NCBI RefSeq assembly: GCF_011045165.1
Contig: NZ_JAAKZI010000002.1
Span: 224,829 to 288,828 of the forward strand
DNA from: Arthrobacter silviterrae
Lineage (GTDB): Bacteria; Actinomycetota; Actinomycetes; Actinomycetales; Micrococcaceae
Length of the DNA: 64,000 nt
Direction of reading: 5' to 3'
In this document: piece by piece, positions 35,534 to 44,370 of the stretch
Position numbering within the stretch: position 1 is the first letter of the stretch
Layout: each line of letters begins with the position of its first letter
Made by a program: the position numbers and the translations under genes
The notes under the pieces: generated by a model
What the model was told of the DNA's origin: nothing
Database searches by the model: none
The model's input: only the letters and a program-made list of their open reading frames with translations

Positions 35534-36093
35534 AGCCCGGCCAGTTTCGCCTCACCGCGCGCGGACAGCTGTTCGCGCAGGCGGGCGGCCTCCGCGGCGG
35601 GGAGCCCGAACAGCAGGGCGTTGGTGCCGGGGGAGGCCGTGTGGAGGTGGATGGTGCTCAGGCCCAGCAGGCGCTCCAGCGGCCCCATGGTGACGTCAAC
35701 GTACTGCATGCGTCCGTAGGGCACCACCATGATCCGGTGGAACATGATGCCGTGGCGGATCAGCAGGTCCTCATTGCGTTCAGCGTAGCCAATGGCGTGC
35801 ACCTGCCGGGGCACCAGGGCCAGCACCCACACAACAACAAGCAGTGCGGCGGATGGCAGAGCCCAGGCCAGCCAGGCAGGAAAGCCCGGCCACACGCCGG
35901 AGCTGAGGAAGACAAGGGGAAGCGCCGAGACGGCAAGAATCGCCAGCCCGCCCAGCCCGCGCTGGATGAGCCGGGCCGTGATGAGCTTGCTGGAGACGCG
36001 CAGGAAGGTGACATCCGCGGGGTCAATGGCGCTTCCCTGGTGCCGGTTCCCGTGTTCGAGGCTAGGCAAACTCTTCCTCCCCGCGTCCTTCAC
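35530..36093 (-). CDS. Bacterial PH-domain membrane protein (YdbS-like)
   Basis: 187 residues: two membrane helices at about 48-68 and 73-95 and one PH-type domain (E-R-N-E-D-L-L-I-R-H-G-I-M-F-H-R-I-M-V-V-P-Y-G-R-M-Q-Y-V-D-V), the conserved bPH_2 signature. The GTG at 36093 has GGGAG four or five bases upstream, so the gene overlaps the DUF3180 gene by 32 bases. It is paired with the larger YdbT-like protein downstream. Confidence 0.82.
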   Translation of the reverse strand: MKDAGRKSLPSLEHGNRHQGSAIDPADVTFLRVSSKLITARLIQRGLGGLAILAVSALPLVFLSSGVWPGFPAWLAWALPSAALLVVVWVLALVPRQVHAIGYAERNEDLLIRHGIMFHRIMVVPYGRMQYVDVTMGPLERLLGLSTIHLHTASPGTNALLFGLPAAEAARLREQLSARGEAKLAGL

Positions 36094-36577
36094 GTTTCTC
36101 CCGCGGCTTCGGCGCCGCGTCGGTGTCCTCCGGCGGCAGCTTGCAAAAACGTTCCACGACCAGGCCCGCGGCCACCATGGCCGCGCCTCCCCCCATCATG
36201 ACCACAATGTGCCAGATGACCGCGAGGTCGGGGCGCAGGGAAATGGTGGGCAGCTGGTCCAGCAGAATGCCCGCATGCCAGCCCAGCAGCACGGCGCCGG
36301 CGTAGGCACAGGCCTGGGCCAGGACCAGTGTGCGGGCCGCCAGCAACGGGTCCAGGTGCTTGTTGCGGTTTCCGTCGCGCCAGCGCCGGACCTTGAAGCC
36401 GAGGATCAGGCATACGGCCACGATGAGTCCCATCGTGGCCAGGGAGCTCAGTGGCAGCACGGGCAGGGCAAGGCTGGCCCGCTGCGTCAGCTCCGTTGCC
36501 ACCCACCCAACCGCCGCCAGGACGATTGTCACCACCACCAGCCATGCAGGCCGGATGGTCCGCATTGTGCCCTTCAT
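36062..36577 (-). CDS. DUF3180 membrane protein
   Basis: 171 residues with four predicted transmembrane helices (about 9-28, 37-60, 80-105 and 120-142), a basic loop K-V-R-R-W-R-D-G-N-R-N-K between the middle pair and a charged C-terminal tail rich in Glu, Arg and Lys. DUF3180 proteins are confined to actinobacteria and usually follow folK, as here. Function unknown. Confidence 0.83.
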   Translation of the reverse strand: MKGTMRTIRPAWLVVVTIVLAAVGWVATELTQRASLALPVLPLSSLATMGLIVAVCLILGFKVRRWRDGNRNKHLDPLLAARTLVLAQACAYAGAVLLGWHAGILLDQLPTISLRPDLAVIWHIVVMMGGGAAMVAAGLVVERFCKLPPEDTDAAPKPREKREGRGEEEFA

Positions 36578-36631
36578 GATTGCCTCACCCGTTTGCGTTG
36601 CTTGTCATGATTCAACCGTACAGTTTTTTCC

Positions 36632-37165
36632 TTAGGGCAGCGCCGTGCCAAGGCCCGGTGGTTCCAGCTCGGCATGTTCAATGCCGGCCATGTCCGCCGC
36701 GGCCGCGGCCAGGGCGGCCACGGGCTGGCCGGAGAGGACGGCGCCGGGGTCCATGAGGGACCACGGGTAGAGCACAAAGGCCCGCCCGGCAGCCCGGGGA
36801 TGCGGCAGCGTCAAGGCAGGGTCGTCGCTGACCAGCTCGCCGTACGTGATGATGTCCACGTCCAGGGTGCGCGCACCCCAGCGGACCTTGCGTTCGCGGT
36901 GGTGCGCCAGTTCCACGCCCTGGCAGTGGGCCAACAGTTCCAGCGGGGCCAGCGTGGTGTCCACCGCAATGACCATGTTCAAAAAGTCGGGCTGGCCCTC
37001 GGGTCCGCCCACGGGCTTGGTGGAAACCACCGGCGAGACATCCACCAGGCGCACTTCGGGGCGGTCCACCAGGTCGGCGACGGCGGCCGAGAGGGTTCCG
37101 CGCCGTTCCCCGAGGTTGCTGCCCAAGGCCAGGATGGCCCGCGTCCAGGAGCCTGGCCCGCTCAT
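36632..37165 (-). CDS. folK: 2-amino-4-hydroxy-6-hydroxymethyldihydropteridine pyrophosphokinase
   Basis: Transfers pyrophosphate from ATP to the pterin in folate synthesis. 177 residues. HPPK landmarks: A-L-G-S-N-L-G near the N-terminus, V-S-P-V-V-S-T-K-P-V-G-G, and the signature R-W-G-A-R-T-L-D-V-D-I-I-T-Y-G with the Mg-binding D-V-D near residue 112. Overlaps folB by four bases. Confidence 0.96.
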   Translation of the reverse strand: MSGPGSWTRAILALGSNLGERRGTLSAAVADLVDRPEVRLVDVSPVVSTKPVGGPEGQPDFLNMVIAVDTTLAPLELLAHCQGVELAHHRERKVRWGARTLDVDIITYGELVSDDPALTLPHPRAAGRAFVLYPWSLMDPGAVLSGQPVAALAAAAADMAGIEHAELEPPGLGTALP

Positions 37166-37533
37166 GCCCTGCTCCGGAAAACGTTGATGCTCACGTCGCC
37201 AAACGGCACCTGGATGGGTGCCTTGGGCTTGTGCACGGTCACCTCGACGGCGGAGACCGGGGGGAAGTCCGCCAGGATGCGTTCGGCAATGCGCACGGCC
37301 AGGGTTTCAATCAGGTCGAAGGCGTCCCCGCGGATCAGCGCGGCAATGGCCTCGGCCACCTCGCCGTAGTGGGCGGTGTGGGCGAGGTCGTCAGTGGCGG
37401 CCGCCTCGGCCAGGTCCGCGTGCAGCACGGCGTCAACAATGAACGGCTGGCCGTCGCGTTTTTCGTGGTCAAACACGCCGTGGTAGCCAATGGCCGTGAT
37501 GCCCGTCAGGGTGATGGTGTCGGGCCGGCTCAC
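37162..37533 (-). CDS. folB: Dihydroneopterin aldolase
   Basis: Converts dihydroneopterin to hydroxymethyldihydropterin and glycolaldehyde. 123 residues, the family length. Conserved parts: I-G-Y-H-G-V-F-D-H-E-K-R-D-G-Q-P-F near residue 15, the E-T-L-A dyad and a C-terminal Lys (V-H-K-P-K-A-P-I). Overlaps both folP and folK by four bases. Confidence 0.95.
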   Translation of the reverse strand: MSRPDTITLTGITAIGYHGVFDHEKRDGQPFIVDAVLHADLAEAAATDDLAHTAHYGEVAEAIAALIRGDAFDLIETLAVRIAERILADFPPVSAVEVTVHKPKAPIQVPFGDVSINVFRSRA

Positions 37534-38486
37534 AGGGCGGCCCCGGCCTGCCCGGCCAGGCGCGCCTCACGGTTGCGCCCTCCCACCAGCAGGCGGGCGG
37601 CGACCTTGGCAGCGTCAAGGCTCGCACCGACGTCGTGCACGCGGACGCCCCAGACCCCCTGTGCGGCGGCAAGGGCGGTGGTGGCCGAGGTGGCGTCGTC
37701 GCGCTCCTTGGGGGCCGCGGCCTTGCCTGCCGTGGTCAGCAGCGAGCCCAAAAAGCGCTTGCGGGAGGTGCCCACCAGAACCTTGTTGCCCATTTCCGCC
37801 ACCCGGTGGAGGTTGGCGAGCAGTTCCCAGTTTTGCTCGGCGTTCTTGGAGAAGCCGATGCCCGGGTCCACAATCAGCATTTCCGGCTTCACGCCTGCTG
37901 CATAGAACCGTTCGCGGACTTCGCCCAGCTCACGCACCACGTCGTCCACCACATCCGTGTAGGTGGTCAGCGAATCCATGTGGCGTGAATCGCCGCGGCT
38001 GTGCATCAGCACGTAGGGAACCTGGCGTTCGGCGATCAGGGCGATCATGTCAGGGTTGACATTGGTGCCGGATACGTCGTTGATGAGCCCGGCACCGGCG
38101 TCGAGCGCCAGCGCCGCGGTGGAGGCGTGGCGGGTGTCAACGCTGACCAGGGCGCCGGCCTTGGCAAGCGTGGCAATGACGGGCATGATCCGCCGCTGCT
38201 CCTCCTCCTCATCCACATCCAGGGCGCCGGGCCGGGTGGACTCCCCGCCCACGTCAATGATGTCCGCGCCGCCATAGAACATCCGCAGGCCGTGGGCTAT
38301 GGCGGTGTCAATGGAGTCGTATTCGCCGCCGTCGCTGAAGGAGTCGGGGGTGCAGTTGAGGATCCCCATCACCAGCGTGCGGTCGGTGGGCAGGGCGGCA
38401 AAGCTTGCCATGGCGGTGCGTGCCCGCAGCACGGGCAGCGGGGAGGTGGCCGGACCGGTGCCCGGTGCGGCTGCGAGGGAATCCAT
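37530..38486 (-). CDS. folP: Dihydropteroate synthase
   Basis: Condenses the pterin pyrophosphate with p-aminobenzoate; target of sulfonamides. 318 residues. Signature M-G-I-L-N-C-T-P-D-S-F-S-D-G-G near residue 40, then G-A-D-I-I-D-V-G-G-E-S-T-R-P-G-A near 73 and the loop S-R-K-R-F-L-G near 250. Starts seven bases after the folE stop. Confidence 0.96.
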   Translation of the reverse strand: MDSLAAAPGTGPATSPLPVLRARTAMASFAALPTDRTLVMGILNCTPDSFSDGGEYDSIDTAIAHGLRMFYGGADIIDVGGESTRPGALDVDEEEEQRRIMPVIATLAKAGALVSVDTRHASTAALALDAGAGLINDVSGTNVNPDMIALIAERQVPYVLMHSRGDSRHMDSLTTYTDVVDDVVRELGEVRERFYAAGVKPEMLIVDPGIGFSKNAEQNWELLANLHRVAEMGNKVLVGTSRKRFLGSLLTTAGKAAAPKERDDATSATTALAAAQGVWGVRVHDVGASLDAAKVAARLLVGGRNREARLAGQAGAAL

Positions 38487-38493
38487 TGTGGTG

Positions 38494-39129
38494 TTACCTT
38501 CCGAGAATCAGGCTCATGGCCTCGGCCCGCGTTGCGGGCTCGTGAAGCAGGCCGCGCACCGCGCTGGTGACGGTTTTGGCCCCTGGCTTGCGCACGCCCC
38601 GCATGGACATGCACATGTGTTCGCATTCAATGACAACGATGGCCCCGCGCGGCTTCAGGTGCGCCACGAGGGAATCGGCGATCTGGCTGGTGAGGCGTTC
38701 CTGGACCTGGGGCCGCTTGGCGTAAATGTCCACCAGCCGCGCCAGCTTGCTCAGCCCCGTGACGCGGCCGTCGGAGGACGGGATGTAGCCCACGTGGGCG
38801 CTGCCGTGGAAGGGCACCAGGTGGTGCTCACAGGTGGAGTAGAACGGGATGTCCTTCACCAGCACCATTTCCTCGTGGGAGATGTCAAAGGTGGTGCCCA
38901 AAACTTCGCCCGGATCCTGGTGGAGCCCGGCAAAAACCTCGGCATAGGCCTTGGCCACCCGCTTGGGCGTGTCCATCAGCCCGCTGCGGTCAGGGTCCTC
39001 CCCCACGGCCAGCAGGATTTCACGGACTGCCGCCTCGATGCGTGGCAGGTCCATGTGCCCGCCGTGGCCGTCCGGGGGGGAAGCCTGGGCGGCGGGCGCA
39101 GTGAAGTGGGGTTCGTCGAAATTGGTCAC
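38494..39129 (-). CDS. folE: GTP cyclohydrolase I
   Basis: First enzyme of folate synthesis, making dihydroneopterin triphosphate from GTP. 211 residues with a short, poorly conserved N-terminus. Zinc ligands and active site are in [12 protein letters not shown] near residue 100 and in [11 protein letters not shown] near 175. The GTG at 39129 follows TAGGAT by seven bases with no ribosome binding site, so it may have its own leaderless promoter inside the operon. Confidence 0.96.
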   Translation of the reverse strand: MTNFDEPHFTAPAAQASPPDGHGGHMDLPRIEAAVREILLAVGEDPDRSGLMDTPKRVAKAYAEVFAGLHQDPGEVLGTTFDISHEEMVLVKDIPFYSTCEHHLVPFHGSAHVGYIPSSDGRVTGLSKLARLVDIYAKRPQVQERLTSQIADSLVAHLKPRGAIVVIECEHMCMSMRGVRKPGAKTVTSAVRGLLHEPATRAEAMSLILGR

Positions 39130-39136
39130 GGGTGTG

Positions 39137-39142
39137 ATCCTA
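39137..39142 (-). promoter_or_regulatory. -10 hexamer of a probable leaderless transcript (folE)
   Basis: TAGGAT on the minus strand ends seven bases before the folE GTG and overlaps nothing coding except the 17-base ftsH-folE gap. Confidence 0.5.
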
Positions 39143-39146
39143 TCCG

Positions 39147-41225
39147 CTATTGCGGCCGGCCCGGGAGTTGTTCGCCGTCGGGCTTGCCCAGATCGCGGCC
39201 GGGCACATGCCCCGGCGCATCCACTTCGCCCTGCATGTGGGCGTTGGCCAGCTGGTCCTGCGGCGCCACGGAATCGGGGGACGGTTCACCGGCAGCCAGG
39301 GCCTCGCGGCGTTCCTTTTCGGTGACCACGGGGGGCAGTTCGGAGACCGGCCGGGACTCCTTGGACAGCCAAACCTTGCGCTGGGCCGGCCTGCGCAGAT
39401 CGGCGAAGATCTCCGCAATCTCAGCCTGGTTCAGGGTCTCGCGCTCCAGCAGTTCCAGGGCCAGCCGGTCCAGGACGTCGCGGTTCATGATGAGCGCCTC
39501 GTAGGCGTCGTCGTGCGCCTGGTCGATGAGCTTGCGCACCTCCTCGTCCACGATGGCAGCCACCGATTCGGAGTAGTCCCGCTCGCTGCCGCCGCCGGCG
39601 CCCAGGAAGGGCTCACCCGCGCCGGCGCCGAGCTTGACGGCGCCAATGCGTTCGCTCATGCCGTACTGGGTGACCATGGCGCGGGCCGTGCCGGTGGCCT
39701 TTTCGATGTCGTTGGAGGCACCGGTGGAGGGGTCGTGGAACACGATTTCCTCCGCCACACGCCCGCCCATGGCGTAGGCCATGTTGTCCAGCAGCTCGTT
39801 GCGGGTGATCGAGTACTTGTCATCCTCCGGCACCACCATGGTGTAGCCCAGGGCACGGCCGCGCGGCAGGATGGTGATCTTGGTGACGGGCGCCGTGTTG
39901 TGCATGGCCGCCGCCACCAGGGCGTGGCCGCCCTCATGGTAGGCGGTGATCTTGCGTTCCAGTTCCTTCATGACGCGGGTGCGCTTTTGCGGCCCGGCCA
40001 TGACGCGGTCAATGGATTCATCCAGGGCACGGTCGTCAATGAGCTGGGCGTTGGAGCGGGCCGTGAGGAGGGCGGCCTCATTGAGCACATTGGCCAGGTC
40101 GGCGCCGGTGTAACCTGGCGTCTTTTTTGCCACGGCGTTCAAGTCGACGCCGGGTGCCATGGGCTTGCCCTTGGAGTGGACCTTGAGGATTTGCTCGCGG
40201 CCCAGTCGGTCCGGAGCTTCCACGGGAATCTGGCGGTCAAAGCGGCCCGGGCGCAGCAATGCCGGGTCCAGCACGTCGGGGCGGTTGGTGGCGGCGATCA
40301 GGATCACGTTGGTCTTGACGTCAAAGCCGTCCATTTCCACGAGCAGCTGGTTGAGGGTCTGCTCGCGTTCGTCGTTGCCGCCGCCGATGCCGGCACCGCG
40401 GTGGCGGCCCACGGCGTCGATCTCGTCCACAAAGATGATGGCCGGGGAGTTGGTCTTGGCCTGTTCGAAAAGGTCGCGGACGCGGGAGGCGCCGACGCCG
40501 ACGAACATTTCCACAAAGTCCGAACCGGAGATTGAGTAGAACGGCACGCCCGCCTCGCCGGCAACCGCGCGGGCCAGCAGGGTCTTGCCCGTCCCGGGAG
40601 GGCCGTACAGCAGCACGCCCTTGGGGATTTTGGCGCCGACGGCGGCAAACTTGCCCGGATCCTGCAGGAATTCCTTGATTTCGTGGAGTTCCTCCACGGC
40701 CTCGTCGGCACCGGCCACGTCATTGAAGGTGACCTGGGGGTGGTCCTTGGTGATGAGCTTGGCCTTGGACTTGCCAAACTGCATGACCTTGGAGCCGCCG
40801 CCCTGCATGCGGGAGAACAGGAACCAGAAGATGAGGCCGATCAGCACGAACGGGATCAGCAGTGACAGCATGCTGGACCAGAAGTTGTTGGATGCCGGCT
40901 GGTCGTCAAAGTTTTTCAGGTTCGCGCCGTCGATCACGGCCGCCACCGTGGTGGCGCGGTAGCCGCCGTAGTAGAACTGCACGGTTTTGCCGGCCTTGGT
41001 GCCGTCCGGGGTGGTGTAGTCGTCCTTGAGGATCATGTCCACCCGGCCCTCGGAGCCAAAGATCTTCGCCGAAACCACCTGGTCGTTCTTCAGCAGGGCC
41101 AGGCCGTCGGAGGTGTTGATCTTCGTCTGGCCTCCGCCGGCCAGCGTGGCCAGGCCTGCGCCAATGAGGATGACCACCACAATGATCCAGATGAATGGAC
41201 CCTTGAAGAGTTTCTTGACTTTCAT
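39147..41225 (-). CDS. ftsH: ATP-dependent zinc metalloprotease FtsH
   Basis: Membrane-bound AAA+ protease for quality control of membrane and regulatory proteins. 692 residues. Two membrane helices (about 9-27 and 118-138) flank an extracellular domain. Walker A G-P-P-G-T-G-K-T is near 209, the [12 protein letters not shown] near 320 and the zinc site H-E-G-G-H near 433. The tail after about 610 is long and acidic/Pro-rich as in other actinobacteria. A good sigma-70-type promoter lies upstream (41302-41330). Confidence 0.97.
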   Translation of the reverse strand: MKVKKLFKGPFIWIIVVVILIGAGLATLAGGGQTKINTSDGLALLKNDQVVSAKIFGSEGRVDMILKDDYTTPDGTKAGKTVQFYYGGYRATTVAAVIDGANLKNFDDQPASNNFWSSMLSLLIPFVLIGLIFWFLFSRMQGGGSKVMQFGKSKAKLITKDHPQVTFNDVAGADEAVEELHEIKEFLQDPGKFAAVGAKIPKGVLLYGPPGTGKTLLARAVAGEAGVPFYSISGSDFVEMFVGVGASRVRDLFEQAKTNSPAIIFVDEIDAVGRHRGAGIGGGNDEREQTLNQLLVEMDGFDVKTNVILIAATNRPDVLDPALLRPGRFDRQIPVEAPDRLGREQILKVHSKGKPMAPGVDLNAVAKKTPGYTGADLANVLNEAALLTARSNAQLIDDRALDESIDRVMAGPQKRTRVMKELERKITAYHEGGHALVAAAMHNTAPVTKITILPRGRALGYTMVVPEDDKYSITRNELLDNMAYAMGGRVAEEIVFHDPSTGASNDIEKATGTARAMVTQYGMSERIGAVKLGAGAGEPFLGAGGGSERDYSESVAAIVDEEVRKLIDQAHDDAYEALIMNRDVLDRLALELLERETLNQAEIAEIFADLRRPAQRKVWLSKESRPVSELPPVVTEKERREALAAGEPSPDSVAPQDQLANAHMQGEVDAPGHVPGRDLGKPDGEQLPGRPQ

Positions 41226-41301
41226 GTGTTCGGGGCCAGGCCCCGTCCCTCCCGCTCAACCAATGTGAAAAAACGACCGGCGGCACAGCCGCTTGCACGC
41301 G

Positions 41302-41330
41302 ATACTAGCTTTACACCGTTCACAGTCCAA
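41302..41330 (-). promoter_or_regulatory. Sigma-70-type promoter of ftsH
   Basis: On the minus strand, -35 TTGGAC (41330-41325) and -10 TAGTAT (41307-41302) are 17 bases apart. Transcription would start near 41295, giving a leader of about 70 bases before the ftsH ATG. Confidence 0.7.
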
Positions 41331-41466
41331 CACGTACGGGAAGCGGCAATAGTTCCCTGAGGGCATAACGAATTGCGGCGCATTGCCAAAAATGCGCCCG
41401 TTCCCGCTTTCCGCCCCCCGTTGGAACGGGCGGGCAAAGCGGGAACCGGCGCAGCCGGTGCGGATG

Positions 41467-42018
41467 CTATTCGTAAATGTGCGGTGCCAGCGTGCCGATG
41501 AAGTCCAGGTTGCGGTACTTCTCGGCAAAGTCCAGGCCGTAGCCGACCACAAACTCGCTCGGGATCTCGTAGCCGACGTACTTGACGTCAATCTCCACCT
41601 TGGCGGCGTCCGGCTTGCGCAGGAGCGTGCAGATCTCCACCGAGGCGGGGCCGCGGGAGATGAGGTTGGCCTTGAGCCAGGACAGGGTCAGCCCGGAGTC
41701 GATGATGTCCTCAACAATGAGCACGTGCTTGCCCATGAGGTCCGTTTCCAGGTCCTTGAGGATCCGCACCACGCCGGAGGACTGCGTGCCGGAGCCGTAG
41801 GAGGACACTGCCATCCAGTCCATGGTGATGTGGCTGTGGAGTGCGCGGGAGAGGTCGGCCATAACCATCACCGCGCCTTTGAGGACACCGACCAGCAGGA
41901 CGTCGCGGCCGGCGTAATCTGCATCGATTTCCGCGGCCAGCTCGGCTACACGCGTTTGGATTTGTTCCTTGGTGTAGAGAACGTGCTTGAGATCGGCTTG
42001 GACGTCTTGTGAATCCAC
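41467..42018 (-). CDS. hpt: Hypoxanthine phosphoribosyltransferase
   Basis: Purine salvage enzyme forming IMP (and usually GMP) from PRPP. About 183 residues. The GTG at 42018 is preferred because GGAG lies six bases upstream; a TTG directly before it is possible. The PRPP loop is H-V-L-I-V-E-D-I-I-D-S-G-L-T-L near residue 100, and the flexible loop is M-A-V-S-S-Y-G-S-G-T. It lies between tilS and ftsH, a conserved actinobacterial order. Confidence 0.95.
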   Translation of the reverse strand: MDSQDVQADLKHVLYTKEQIQTRVAELAAEIDADYAGRDVLLVGVLKGAVMVMADLSRALHSHITMDWMAVSSYGSGTQSSGVVRILKDLETDLMGKHVLIVEDIIDSGLTLSWLKANLISRGPASVEICTLLRKPDAAKVEIDVKYVGYEIPSEFVVGYGLDFAEKYRNLDFIGTLAPHIYE

Positions 42019-42086
42019 CAATTGCTCCTGTTTGTGAAGGATTTTGTGACATGTGTGTTGCTGCTGGGCAGTGTATTCGGGCGAGT

Positions 42087-43184
42087 CTAGGGCACGCCTG
42101 CACTGCGTCTCAGGACAAGCTTCCCATAGGCGGCGCCCTCGTGTGGAACTGCCTGGCTGCGGGAAATTCGGTACGCGCTGACTTTTCCCGCCATTTGCAC
42201 AGGCCCGGCGGAGCCTTTCCGATCCAGCAGGGCCGCCGCCGCCAGCAGCCGTTCCTGGCTGGGCTGGACGCCTCCAAGCGCGACGGCGGCCAGCGCCAGG
42301 ACCCTCATCCGCAGGGCCGGGGCCAGGGCCGCCAAGTCATTTTCACCGAGCCTGATTTCCGCCGGTTCAGCGCTGCCGGCTGGGGTTGAAGCCTCGGCAA
42401 TGCGGGCATATTCGGCGCCGGCCAGCTCATCCAGGTAGTCGGCATCCGGACCCAGGATGGCTGCCGAGCGCGCCAGTGATTCAACGATTCCCGGGCCCAG
42501 CTCCGCCGCGAGGAACGGCAGTACGTGGTGCCGCACGCGCACGCGCAGGTAGGCGTCGTCGAGGTTGGCGGGGTCATGCCACGGCTCCAGGCCCAGGGCC
42601 TCGCATATGGCCAATGTCTCATCCCGGCGCAGGGCTAGGAACGGCCGGCAGTAAACGCCGCGGCGTTCGCGCATGCCGGCCAGGGACCGTGTGCCGGAGC
42701 CGCGGGCCAGTCCCAACAGTACGGATTCCGCCTGGTCGTCCAGGGTATGGCCCAACAGCACGGTCTCCGCCCCCAGCTCACGGGCGGCCGCGTCCAGCGC
42801 GGCAAAGCGGGCTGCCCGGGCGGCAGCTTCCGGGCCGTCGCCGCCGTCGTGCAAGTCAACAGTCCGCAGCTGCACGGGATCCAGGCCCAGTCTGCGCAAC
42901 TGGGCCGCCGTCCGTTGGGCAACCTCCGCGCTGCCTGGCTGCATTTGGTGGTCCACCACAATGGCGCCCGCCCGGATTTCGCCGCGGGTGGCAAAGAACG
43001 CCGTAACGGCTGCAAGTGCCAGCGAATCCGGGCCACCGCTGCACCCCACCAGCACCAGCGGCGGGTTGTCCACAGGATGGCGCCTGCCCGTGGTGGTTAG
43101 GCCCAGGAGCCCGGCCACCAGTTTCCGGGCCTTGCCCACCGTCGGGTCAAGGCGGCCGCGGGGGCGGATGCCGGCCTCCGGCAT
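42087..43184 (-). CDS. tilS: tRNA(Ile)-lysidine synthase
   Basis: Modifies C34 of the CAU-anticodon tRNA-Ile to lysidine so that it reads AUA. 365 residues. PP-loop ATP-binding motif G-C-S-G-G-P-D-S-L-A-L is near residue 48, followed by H-T-L-D-D-Q-A-E-S-V-L-L-G. The ATG follows directly on the stop of the metalloprotease gene (TAAATG). Confidence 0.95.
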   Translation of the reverse strand: MPEAGIRPRGRLDPTVGKARKLVAGLLGLTTTGRRHPVDNPPLVLVGCSGGPDSLALAAVTAFFATRGEIRAGAIVVDHQMQPGSAEVAQRTAAQLRRLGLDPVQLRTVDLHDGGDGPEAAARAARFAALDAAARELGAETVLLGHTLDDQAESVLLGLARGSGTRSLAGMRERRGVYCRPFLALRRDETLAICEALGLEPWHDPANLDDAYLRVRVRHHVLPFLAAELGPGIVESLARSAAILGPDADYLDELAGAEYARIAEASTPAGSAEPAEIRLGENDLAALAPALRMRVLALAAVALGGVQPSQERLLAAAALLDRKGSAGPVQMAGKVSAYRISRSQAVPHEGAAYGKLVLRRSAGVP

Positions 43185-44345
43185 TTAGAGTCCCATCCGC
43201 TCAACCCAAAGGCGTGCACTGTGGATTTCCGGTTCGGTGGGCAGGTTTTCCGCCTGCACCCACACCGTGTTGAAGCCGTCCATGCTCACCAGGGCCACCA
43301 CGTCGCGCACAAATTTGGCGCCGTCGCTGTATTGCCGCATTTTTGCATCCAGGCCCATGAGGTTGCGGATGAATTTTTCAATCAGGCCGCGCTCCTTCCC
43401 ACGGTTGTTGAAGCGCTGCCGGATGGTCCGCACGGTGGGCACGATGGCCTGGTCCACGCCGTCCATGACCACGTTGGCGTGGCCCTCCAGCAGGCTCATG
43501 ACGGCGGTGACGTGGGACAGCGCGGCCTTCTGGGTCGGATCCTGCAGCAGGTCAAGGATGCCTCCCCGGCTTGGCATCGCGTCGCCGCCACTCGGCGACG
43601 ACTTCCGCCCGCCCATGGCCTTCACCGCCTGCAACAGCCGCTCCCCCAGGTTTTCAGTGTCCCCCACCAGCAATTCACCGAGCTTTTCAATTTCGCCCAG
43701 CATGTGGTGCCGCAACCACGGGGCCGCGGCAAACTGCACCCGGTGGGTTTGTTCGTGCAGGCACACCCACAGGCGGAAGTCGGCCGGGTCCACCTTGAGT
43801 TCCCGCTCCACCGTGAGAATGTTGGGCGCCACCAGCAGCAGCCGCCCGCCGGGGGCCGGGGCGTTCGCGCTCTGGCCGGGTGCCGGGGCCAGTGCGGCGA
43901 AGGGGTCGTACTGGCCCAGGACCTTGCTGGAGAGGAATGCCAGTGCGGCGCCCAGCTGGGCCCCGGTCACGGTGGAACTGACGGCCAGGGCGCCGGCGGA
44001 CGTGCCGTTCCGGGACGCGGCCTGCTTGGCTGCGAGCGCCGTCATGATGGGATCCATCATGACGGAAAAGCTCTGGGTGTTGGCCTTGGCCCAGGAGGCC
44101 CTGTCCACCACCAGCACCTCGGAATCGCGCAGGTCGCGAGCGGCCTCCAGGCGGCTGATGTCGTGGACGTAGGGCACCGACTTGTCGGCCATGAGGTGCA
44201 GGTTCTCAACGGCCTTGGCGATTTCGGCGCCGTTCATGGCGGGGCCTGCCGGGGCGAGGCTGCCCGCCGTCGTGGCAGCCAGCTCCCAGTTGATCATGGA
44301 GGCGGATGGGGCTGCTGGGCTGCTGGGCTGGCTCATGTTTCCCAT
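43185..44345 (-). CDS. Zinc-dependent metalloprotease (DUF2342 family)
   Basis: 386 residues of the actinobacterial family once labelled coenzyme F420 biosynthesis associated. The motif C-L-H-E-Q-T-H-R-V-Q-F-A near residue 180 has an H-E-x3-H-x2-Q arrangement in line with a zinc-dependent peptidase, and G-H-A-N-V-V-M-D follows near 280. No signal peptide, so probably cytoplasmic. It lies between dacB and tilS, the usual neighbourhood. Substrate unknown. Confidence 0.83.
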   Translation of the reverse strand: MGNMSQPSSPAAPSASMINWELAATTAGSLAPAGPAMNGAEIAKAVENLHLMADKSVPYVHDISRLEAARDLRDSEVLVVDRASWAKANTQSFSVMMDPIMTALAAKQAASRNGTSAGALAVSSTVTGAQLGAALAFLSSKVLGQYDPFAALAPAPGQSANAPAPGGRLLLVAPNILTVERELKVDPADFRLWVCLHEQTHRVQFAAAPWLRHHMLGEIEKLGELLVGDTENLGERLLQAVKAMGGRKSSPSGGDAMPSRGGILDLLQDPTQKAALSHVTAVMSLLEGHANVVMDGVDQAIVPTVRTIRQRFNNRGKERGLIEKFIRNLMGLDAKMRQYSDGAKFVRDVVALVSMDGFNTVWVQAENLPTEPEIHSARLWVERMGL

Positions 44346-44370
44346 CAGATCACACTTCCCTGCATGGGAC

